Assembly: GCF_002234675.1 (NCBI RefSeq)
Contig: NC_019867.2
Span: 24,031,042 to 24,095,041, forward strand
Direction of reading: 5' to 3'
Length of the DNA: 64,000 nt
From: Oryzias latipes
Taxonomy: Eukaryota > Chordata > Actinopteri > Beloniformes > Adrianichthyidae
In this document: positions 56,291 through 64,000 of the stretch, piece by piece
Position numbering within the stretch: the first letter of the stretch is position 1
Layout: each line of letters starts with the position of its first letter
Program-made: the position numbers and the translations under genes
The notes under the pieces: model-generated
The model's database searches: none
Told to the model about the DNA's origin: nothing
What the model saw: only the letters and a program-made list of their open reading frames with translations

Positions 56291-59245
56291 CGCTGTGGCG
56301 TGCATTTTTTTTTTTTCGTTGTAGAGAAATGTAGTGAATGTGAAATTATTGTGCTGTATGATGTACTTCTGGCAACTTGTGGCATTAACTTCCTTGTCTA
56401 TTTTCCCCAGTCATTTGTCTCTATCAAGAGTTAGTGTGCGACACTCATTAGCCCAGATCCGCAGTTCAAAATACAGCCGTCTGAATGCTGCCTGCTGGAA
56501 CTTTTTGACACTGGAAAAAAAAAGGCCTTGAACTGCATCTCGAGAGTCTCGCTTCAAGACTTCATGGTTCCACTGGAAGCCAGGGCTTTAAAATTTGCAG
56601 TGGTCTCACACATGTATTCATTTCACTCCAATTTCCGCAGCCACACATGTATTTTTCATTCACTTTTCTGCTTGCTTTAGGGGAATGTGAACCCGTTTTT
56701 AACCCAACTCACAAGTTGTAATACCTCGTCGGTCTCAGACTGCATTTCCACGAAATATGATGCCACTATCATGAATGTCTTATTTTATTCCAGAATTGTA
56801 CTTTCCTTTACTACTCCTCTGACTTCTCTCAGTTCATCTGCCCTTTCTCTTGTTTGGCCTTGAATTATATGTCTTTTTCTGTCCTCCCACAGTTAGCCTG
56901 GTTAGTCGGCTGGCTATTATGTTCGTGTCACATCCCTGGCAAGTCTGCAGTTCTGCTCCAGTGGTAGAATAAAATTCTTGTCATTTGGAGGTGGCTGACA
57001 CAGATTCCTCTGTTGGGGTGCGAGCAGACGCAAGGCCTCCAATTAAAAAGCTGTTATGTGGCAGTGTCTTGTTTAGGTTTGCTCACACATCTGTGGGCCG
57101 CGGCCAAGGCTTCCATTCCTCCCCGCTGTCTTTTCCATTCCGCTCCTCTTTGTTTCCAGCGGAGGACAGTTCGTCAACTTATAAGAAGCCACGATTGCCC
57201 AAGAACATTGTCTCACGCCAAGGTCACATAAAGGCATGGGCGAGGCATGGGCCAGTCCCCCCCCTAAATGTCACGACTGCTCCTCCAAATTCACAATTAA
57301 CTAGAGAAATACAAATAACAAATGAAGGATGGACAGATGGGCGTTAGAAGAATAAATGATAAATGCAACCTGAAAAGGCATAAAACAGTGTCCTGCCTGT
57401 CCCAAACCTGGAAAAATATAGAAGGTTATGACAGGAAGAGAATTCAGCATAAAACATATAAGACATAGATATATGGATAGATGAACTTCTATGCTGATAA
57501 CATGGTTTTCTGTGCATTTTAGGGTCTTTAAGGGATTTGACTCCATAAACTCTTAGCACACTGTGGAGTTGGCTAAATCCTGACCTGCCTCGCATCAAAC
57601 CTGCACCGGCGTTGATAAATCTGCGCTCGCGAACTGGGTCAGGCCTGTCAAAAGTCCTTCCTCCTGGCATCCAGCTTGCCAGTTGTTTACTGACAAGATG
57701 TCTTTCATTTTAGGGCTCAGATTTCCGAGATGAAGGCACTCTGAGTAAAATATTTACTCGCTGCCAGGATGTAAACAAGTGTCCCTTGCTTGCTTGCTTG
57801 TTGGGACCAATCAAAAGTACGGGCAGAGGACATGAAAGGCGAAAGCGCCATATGACACGTGGAGTGGGCGGGGTGTTGGCATGTGCAGCCGAGTTTACAT
57901 TTCTGCTCATTTTTTCCTTTGAAAGCTTGTTGCCTAAAGTTTGGTGTGTGTGTGTGTGTGTGTCATCTGGGTTCTAAAAGTCTGTCAGAAGAGCCTGAAG
58001 CGCTGCATGGAACCCTGTTGATCCCAGGAGCAGCAGGCCTGGGCTGCAGCTATGCTTGTCTCTGTTATAGGAGAAAAAAAGCTGGCAATTTCAAACAGAA
58101 TTGCCACTCAGAAACAAGAAACATAGGGAAGAAAATGTTTGATGTCCAGCCCGATTTAAAAAATGTGCTCAGAATGAGAAAAAGTGTCAGAGAGTCACTG
58201 AATTTACCGTAGAGTTTGTTTATTTAACTCGGTTGCATCACTATTTCATCTAACGGGGGAACATTGAGTGAAAAGCATGACAGATTTATTTGGTGCGTCT
58301 GGTTGGTACGAAAGCACCCGAGTGCAAGTTTTATCTCCGCATTGCTTGCCTGATTAGCATATTCCATCATGTTAAACAAATAGAAGACAATGAGGACCTT
58401 AGGGACGCGGAGCAAACATGTGCGTGGCATACAAAGACATCAGGCTGTTTTCAGTTGCATACAAAGATCTATTGTTCAGTGCGCATTGGAGATTGATGAA
58501 GTTCCCTCCGCTGTCAGATTGACTTTAACACTCGTGGTGCACCGGCTCACACCGTACAAGCAGAGCTGTGATTGTAGTGGCACTTTTCATCAGGAAAAGT
58601 CATTCTTTGGTTTTCTCATTCAGCCTGGAAAGGAGGCCCGCTGGAACAAAACAAAAGGAGAAATGAAACTTGTTTCTCTGTTGACAGGATCTTGGTATGC
58701 ATCTGCCTCCACCAAGTAGTGATAACGGGAGTTGATCTTTCATATTCTCATGCTGCAGATCTGGACAAGGCACAGACATATGTATGAGCTCATGTAGGTG
58801 AACCCAATACATTCAAAGAAAATACTGCAATTTCACGTCCAATCCATATCTTCCATTTTTTGTCATTAGCAAATGCACAGTAGCTTTTCTGAAAAGCTGG
58901 TTAAGCTAAATGCATACTTGGTGAACTTTTATACTTTAGCAATGTGTGAATAATATTATAAATGAAAATATGTAAATGTAAAAAAACTTTAGCTGCATTA
59001 AAAAAAAAAGCATTAAAATTTGTAGGATACATTGCAAACCTCTCGTTACATACGATTTTATTTTCTTTAAAAAGGCTCTTACTGAAAGATGGTCTGCTGG
59101 AATTTACATTATAAAATATAACCAGACAAAATTTGGAATCCACTCCCTGAAGCTGTATTAACACCAAGATGCTTGCAGCAGACTGTCTAAGCATTCTTAG
59201 ATGGGAGGTTAAGTGTCTGAGTTGAGTTGTTTACTAAATCCCACC
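56291..59245. other. Non-coding stretch
   Basis: No coding region is supported. A (TG)n tract lies at 57943-57962. 56985-57330 and 58290-58480 are complex and repeat-free, so possible regulatory DNA, unproven. Confidence 0.45.
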
Positions 59246-59490
59246 GGGGGCTGCACAGTGGCGCCGTGGTTTGCGCTCTCACCTTACTTACAATGAGAAG
59301 GCCCTGGTTTAAATCCCAGCTAGGTTCTTTCTGTGTGGAGTTTGCATGTTCTCCGCGTTCATGCGTGGGTTTTCTCCAGGAACTCCGGCTAGGTGTGAAT
59401 GGGAGGCCCACCATCAACCAACAGCAGCTGGGATAGGCTCCAGCAACCCTGTATGAATGGAATATAGCGGGTTCTGAAACTAGATGGATG
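59246..59490 (+). mobile_element. tRNA-related SINE
   Basis: Head ggggctgcacagtggcgccg, an A-box-like tggtttgcgctctcac region, B-box-like ggtttaaatcccagc, then gtgtggagtttgcatgttctcc, cgtgggttttctccagg, and a 3' part gctgggataggctccagcaa ending in agatggatggg. This order defines a very common fish SINE; a shorter copy lies at 13886-14075. Confidence 0.75.
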
Positions 59491-60034
59491 GGCATCCAAA
59501 GTTAGCAGAACTGACTATTAGAAAAACGTCAAGTGGCTTTTTTACTTTAGTTATAATCACCTGATCTTGTCTTTTGAATTCAAAAGGAGAAAGTCAGGAC
59601 ACATGTGTTCATTCACTCACTTTTAGTAAACACATTAAAAAGTGTGAATAGAGACAAAATGTGTAGATTTTTAAACCACAATACAAAGATGGCAAACATA
59701 TCAGTTGAATTTCACTTACATGTAATACTGGAGCAGTCACAAAATAACACACTTGTCAAACTACCATATCTCTTTAACACTTTATGTATTTAAAGTAATT
59801 CCAATAGAATTGTTGCGTTTTAGAGGAAAGCTGCTTTTCCCCGCATTAGAATCAGTTGATTTATACTGAGTAAGCATTCTGTAAGGAGTTGCAAATCGGT
59901 GCGAAGCTGAATTAGGTTATTTGCGTGAACGGTTGAGGAATTAGGGTAGTCGACAGTATGTAAACATGGAGCTAAATCTCAGGTGTTAAAAGCTTAAATG
60001 TCACCTTTTCTGTAAATCCTTCATGGTGTATGAG
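59491..60034. other. AT-rich non-coding stretch
   Basis: No gene or clear repeat before the LTR of the next element. Confidence 0.4.
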
Positions 60035-60741
60035 TGTCGTGGGTCCCACCAGGGAATGATTGGGCAGAGGCGCCAAGGTGAAAGTATTCTTGACTTTAAT
60101 GCAAGAACAGAGCACACCAATTGCTCCACAAAGGTTAACCAACATAGACTTCTCCAATCCAACACTCCAAATTCTCCTCTCAGACTCTCCAACTTCTCCA
60201 CTCAGACTCCCACACTGACAGCTGTATCTGGTTCTCTTTTAAGTGGTAAGCCCCTCCTCCTGGGCGTTGCTCTCCATCAGTCCAAAGAGAAAACAGGGAG
60301 AAGTGTTTGCATTGTTCAACAACATAAATAAACATACCGAAATAAACAGTTTCATTCAACTAAACATTCTGTGTCGTGTACAGAAAAATAACAATAATCA
60401 TCAATAAAAATAAATACAAACAGTGACCGATGCGTCACATGACCCAGGGTGTCCATGACCACTTCCGGGTTACCGGGTTACTTCCGGGTAAACAAACCAA
60501 CGTTAATGTTGGCGTCGTGTGTGCTTCGTGTTAATGTATGCATGGGGATGGTGAGTCGGCAACCTAGTGTGCACCCAGGGCTACCTGCAGAGGGATAGGG
60601 ACGGAATGAAAAGGGTAAGCTGATGTAAATGACGTGTTACCGGGTCCGAGCGTGCGCGTCTATGCGCACGTGTGTGTGTGTGCGAGCGTGTGTGCATGCG
60701 TGTGCGCCTGCAGCGGCAGCTGACGGTTCTACACCGTCACA
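60035..60741 (-). mobile_element. 3' LTR of the Gmr1-like retrotransposon (boundaries inferred)
   Basis: On the minus strand the polypurine tract agaggagggggatga (about 60742-60756) is followed by tgtgacgg, the likely LTR start. The likely end is gggacccacgaca at 60035, about 60 bases after an attaaa signal (minus strand, near 60093-60098). A TATA-like cttaaaag lies near 60240. It includes a TG-rich tract at 60668-60705. The start could be 3 bases further in (tgatgtgac). The stop codon of pol lies within the LTR start. The 5' LTR is outside the window, so boundaries are not confirmed. Confidence 0.6.
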
Positions 60742-63700
60742 TCATCCCCCTCCTCTGGGAGATTGGCGATGTGCGGCAATCTGGACAGGAAATCTGCCAC
60801 TATGTTTTGTTTTCCGGGACGGTGACGTACGTTAAATTTGTACGGCTGAAGCGCCAGATACCAGCGCGTAAGCCGGCTGTGGTGGTCCTTCATGGTATTT
60901 ATCCATGTCAGGGCCCTGTGGTCTGTCTCAAGGTCGAATTCTCTGCCAAGTAAGTAGTACCTCAAGCTATCCAACGCCCACTTAATGGCAAGTCCTTCCT
61001 TCTCCACAGTGGAGTACCTTGTCTCTCTCGGCTGCAGTTTCCGACTGAGGTACAGGACTGGTCGCTCTTCACCTGGGTCTCCCTGAGCCAGGACAGCACC
61101 AAGTCCGACTGCTGAGGCATCCACTTGGACGAGGAACCTTTGATCAAAGTTAGGACTCTTGAGAACAGGACAGGAACACAATTTATTTTTCAATGCTTGG
61201 AAAGCCTGTTCACACTCATCTGTCCAGGTCACGGGGTTTTTCTGCCTCTTCTCTGTAAGGGCAGTGAGAGGAGCTGCAATGGTGGCGAACTGATGGACAA
61301 ACCGCCGGTACCATCCAGCTAACCCCAGGAAGGAGCGTACCTCTTTCTTGGTGCGTGGTCGAGGGCAATTGCGGATAACTTCAACTTTATCCACCTGCGG
61401 ACGCACCTCACCACCTCCCAGCAGGTACCCCAGGTAACGAGTTTCCTTCCGGGCCCACTCACACTTGCTCACGTTTAAGGTCAGGCCTGCATTTTGTAGT
61501 TTCCTCAGGACCAGACGCAGGTGATCTAGGTGTTGCTCCCAGGTGTGACTGTAGATCACCACGTCATCCAAATAGGCTGCACTACAGTGGTTACATCCCT
61601 GCAGTACCCTGTCCATCAGCCGTTGGAACGTGGCTGGTGCTCCATGCAGACCAAAAGGCATAACTGTAAACTGAAACAGTCCAGCAGGTGTTTTGAACGC
61701 CGTGTATGGTCGACAGGTGTTGCTGAGAGGTACTTGCCAGTAACCCTTGCATAGGTCAAGAGTGGTGATGAAATTAGCAGCCCCGATCTTCTCCAGCAGG
61801 TCGTCAATCCTCGGCATTGGATATGCGTCGAACTCCGAAACGGCGTTCAGTTTCCTGAAGTCGATGCATATCCGCAGTGAGTCGTCTTTTTTGGGAACGA
61901 TCACCACCGGACTGCTCCACTCTGAGTTGGACGGCTCAATGACACCTAGCTCCAGCATCTTCCTCACCTCATCGTTCAGCCTTCCCACCAACTTCTGTGG
62001 TACCCGATAAGGCCGTTGCCGGAGTGGTCGTCCATCTTTGAGCCGTATGGAATGGCTAATGAGTGTAGTTCTTCCTGGCTGTGCAGAAAAAAGAGATGGC
62101 GTTTCACGAAATAAGTCCATTATCTGTGTAGTCTGTTCCGGAGGTAAATGTGACAGAGACGGAGGGGTTGAGTGAGTCAGTGCTCCCAGATCAGAGTCCA
62201 AGTCTTCCTCAGTCTTCACAGCTCTGACTAGCAAAGACTTCTCTGTTGGATGGTTAGCACCTTCCTTCCACTCTTTAAGTAGATTCACGTGGTATGTCTG
62301 CTTTTCCTTTTTGTCAGGATGGTGCACCTCATAGGTGACAGGTCCCATCCTGCGGAGAATGGTGTATGGCCCTTGCCACTTTGCCAGTAGTTTGCTGGTA
62401 CAAGAGGGAAGAAGTAGCAGAACCTTCTGACCTGGTAGGAGTTCACGGTGACGGGCCTGCTGGTCGTACCACGTCTTCCGACTCCTTTGGGCCTCTCGTT
62501 GGTTGACTTCTGCCTCTTCCCTGTACTTTGCCAACCGTTCTCTCATCTCCAGGACAAACTGGATCACACCCCTTTCTGAGGTCTTTGTGGATTTGGCCTC
62601 CCAGCTCTTCTTGAGGAGATCCAGTGGGCCTTGGACATCCCAGCCATAGAGGAGTTCGAATGGTGAGAAGCCTGTTGAAGCTTGTGGGACTTCCCTATAA
62701 GCAAACAACAGGAATGGTAGCCAACGATCCCAGTCCTTCCCTGTGTCACTCACGAACTTCTGCAGCATCCTCTTCAGGGTCTGGTTGAAACGTTCCACCA
62801 AGCCATTGGTCTGTGGGTGGTACGGTGTCGCCTTGATGGCAGTGATGCCAAGCTGCTGTTGGAACAGTTTCATCAACCGAGAGGTGAAGTTGGTTCCTTG
62901 GTCTGTCAGAATTTCATCCGGTATTCCTACCCTGGAGAAAAACTGAATTAATGCTCTCATGACTGCAGGAGCTGTAATGGTGCGCAGGGGAAAAGCTTCT
63001 GGGAACCGTGTAGCATAATCACAGACCACCAGGATGTATTCGTGACCGCTACTGCTCTTAGGTAAAGGTCCAACAATGTCCATGGCTATTCTCCTGAATG
63101 GAGTGGAAATTATAGGAAGTGGGTGTAGTAATGCTCTGTCAGACTTGTGTGTTATTGCAGTTTTCTGGCAGGTAGGACATGTTGCACAGTACGTCTGAAT
63201 GTCAGTGTACATTGATGGCCAGAAAAAACGTGAACTAACCCGCAGATAGGTTTTGTGACGACCCAGGTGACCCGCCCATGGGAGTGTGTGCGCTAAGTGC
63301 ATGACGAGTGGCCTGCAGGTGGTTGGAAGAACTAACCGTAGGTGTTTACCTTCAGCTGCATACAGAACATCATCAGCAACAATAAACCGCACATTTCCCA
63401 AACATTTGTCACTCTCTGTTGTCACCTTGGCAAACAATGGTTTTAAAGTTTGGTCTTCTTTCTGCAAAGCCGAAATGTCAGCTGGTATGTCAAATGCTTC
63501 TGCTGTTGTTGTGATCTCAGGATCCAGCAACTTAAGTTTCTTCTCAAACCGTCTTTGACGACGGGATTTTCTGGGCATTTCTTTGCCTCCATCAAAGAAA
63601 TCGTCATCCAAACGTGGAAGACTTTGCATTCCCGCTTTAGCCTGAGCTCTAGTTAGCACAGGTGCTGAGACAGTAACAGCTAGCTCATCATTAGCTTTAG

Positions 63701-64000
63701 CTGTTTCAGCAGCCTCATTTAATAAGTCCCCCAACATAGGTAAATCACACCCCAAAATTAAATCAACAGGTAGGTTCTCTACCACCCCGACAGTCAAAAG
63801 ATAGGATTGTTCATTTATGGTCACTGTTACATCCGCTTTTGGGTACAAATGTTGGTCGCCATGAACACACACAACACTTGTTTGCCTGCTATAATCAAGT
63901 CCACCAAAAGGGATTAAACTCTGTTTGACCAGAGAAACAAAACTGCCCGTGTCCAACATAGCAGTAACCTGCTGTCCGTTCACAGTCACCTGTTTAAGTG
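60729..64000 (-). CDS. pol: Gmr1-like Ty3 retrotransposon pol (protease-integrase-RT-RNase H), 5' partial
   Basis: One open frame runs from the window edge to TAG at 60729-60731 without a defect. Residues below count from the GTG codon at 63989; the true start is outside. Protease: AMLDTGSFVSLV, DTG at 13-15. Integrase zinc module: His around 231-245, Cys 268, 271, 274. Integrase core: Asp304, Asp363, Glu399, then a GPY motif near 540-542. RT from about 640: LDLCKGYWQVP near 745, catalytic YLDD at 806-809. RNase H: Asp957, Glu998, Asp1023, Asp1066. Integrase lies before RT, unlike canonical Ty3 and like Ty1/copia; this order is known for Gmr1-like elements of fish and other deuterostomes. All catalytic residues are present, so the copy may be recently active. 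Gag, 5' LTR and primer site would lie beyond 64000. Confidence 0.92.
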   Translation of the reverse strand, partial: LKQVTVNGQQVTAMLDTGSFVSLVKQSLIPFGGLDYSRQTSVVCVHGDQHLYPKADVTVTINEQSYLLTVGVVENLPVDLILGCDLPMLGDLLNEAAETAKANDELAVTVSAPVLTRAQAKAGMQSLPRLDDDFFDGGKEMPRKSRRQRRFEKKLKLLDPEITTTAEAFDIPADISALQKEDQTLKPLFAKVTTESDKCLGNVRFIVADDVLYAAEGKHLRLVLPTTCRPLVMHLAHTLPWAGHLGRHKTYLRVSSRFFWPSMYTDIQTYCATCPTCQKTAITHKSDRALLHPLPIISTPFRRIAMDIVGPLPKSSSGHEYILVVCDYATRFPEAFPLRTITAPAVMRALIQFFSRVGIPDEILTDQGTNFTSRLMKLFQQQLGITAIKATPYHPQTNGLVERFNQTLKRMLQKFVSDTGKDWDRWLPFLLFAYREVPQASTGFSPFELLYGWDVQGPLDLLKKSWEAKSTKTSERGVIQFVLEMRERLAKYREEAEVNQREAQRSRKTWYDQQARHRELLPGQKVLLLLPSCTSKLLAKWQGPYTILRRMGPVTYEVHHPDKKEKQTYHVNLLKEWKEGANHPTEKSLLVRAVKTEEDLDSDLGALTHSTPPSLSHLPPEQTTQIMDLFRETPSLFSAQPGRTTLISHSIRLKDGRPLRQRPYRVPQKLVGRLNDEVRKMLELGVIEPSNSEWSSPVVIVPKKDDSLRICIDFRKLNAVSEFDAYPMPRIDDLLEKIGAANFITTLDLCKGYWQVPLSNTCRPYTAFKTPAGLFQFTVMPFGLHGAPATFQRLMDRVLQGCNHCSAAYLDDVVIYSHTWEQHLDHLRLVLRKLQNAGLTLNVSKCEWARKETRYLGYLLGGGEVRPQVDKVEVIRNCPRPRTKKEVRSFLGLAGWYRRFVHQFATIAAPLTALTEKRQKNPVTWTDECEQAFQALKNKLCSCPVLKSPNFDQRFLVQVDASAVGLGAVLAQGDPGEERPVLYLSRKLQPRETRYSTVEKEGLAIKWALDSLRYYLLGREFDLETDHRALTWINTMKDHHSRLTRWYLALQPYKFNVRHRPGKQNIVADFLSRLPHIANLPEEGDDVTV
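60745..60756 (-). promoter_or_regulatory. Polypurine tract
   Basis: agaggaggggga on the minus strand, directly upstream of the LTR. It would prime plus-strand synthesis. It also encodes the EEGD residues at the end of pol. Confidence 0.65.

Noticed and set aside
57859-58212. 117-codon frame
   Set aside because: Contains a TG-microsatellite-encoded Cys/Val repeat and no recognisable domain or splice context.

Overview
The window reads as teleost fish nuclear DNA: AT-rich, without dense coding, and packed with repeat families typical of ray-finned fish (sushi-type and Gmr1-like Ty3 retrotransposons, Rex-type and L2-type LINE fragments, tRNA-derived SINEs, PIF/Harbinger elements, TTAA-flanked MITEs, long hairpin MITEs). 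The species cannot be fixed from the sequence alone. I found no host protein-coding exon I can defend, no rRNA, no free tRNA gene and no CRISPR. The best reading is intergenic or long-intron DNA in which almost all interpretable sequence is mobile DNA of several ages, nested several layers deep. All identities and boundaries were judged by eye, without alignment software.

Layout. 1-10.9 kb: unique AT-rich DNA with a degraded Rex-type LINE (1.5-2.4 kb), a long-TIR element (3.04-4.00 kb), a tRNA-derived SINE, an L2-type LINE endonuclease fragment and two MITEs near 8 kb. 10.97-16.3 kb: an inverted-repeat element carrying a 3.7-kb foldback-like element whose ends are 20-bp minisatellites in opposite orientation; a 471-bp solo LTR sits 3 bp outside it. 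18.0-20.7 kb: a solo LTR, then a Harbinger element (Myb-like gene plus truncated transposase) nested inside a second TIR element; a partial copy at 23.2-23.5 kb preserves the empty site. 21-31 kb: LINE tails, a tandem duplication, a second sushi-like solo LTR and MITEs. 31-49 kb: mostly unremarkable AT-rich DNA with copies of one dispersed repeat family ('CCCACTCC' family), a decayed gene fragment at 40 kb and a second minisatellite-ended element at 42 kb.

49.0-56.3 kb is a nested stack. A CCCACTCC repeat is split by a TA-flanked TIR element; a retroposon with a 16-bp target duplication lies at that element's edge; inside the retroposon are a minisatellite-ended element, a TTAA-type MITE and a sushi-type Ty3 retrotransposon. 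The retrotransposon has a 5' LTR matching the 15-kb solo LTR wherever compared, an apparent self-priming primer-binding site, frameshifted gag, and pol with one nonsense codon; its 3' end and 3' LTR are missing. 60.0-64.0 kb holds the 3' half of a second Ty3-type retrotransposon on the minus strand with an intact 1,086-codon pol segment in the order protease-integrase-reverse transcriptase-RNase H, the Gmr1-like order, running off the window edge.
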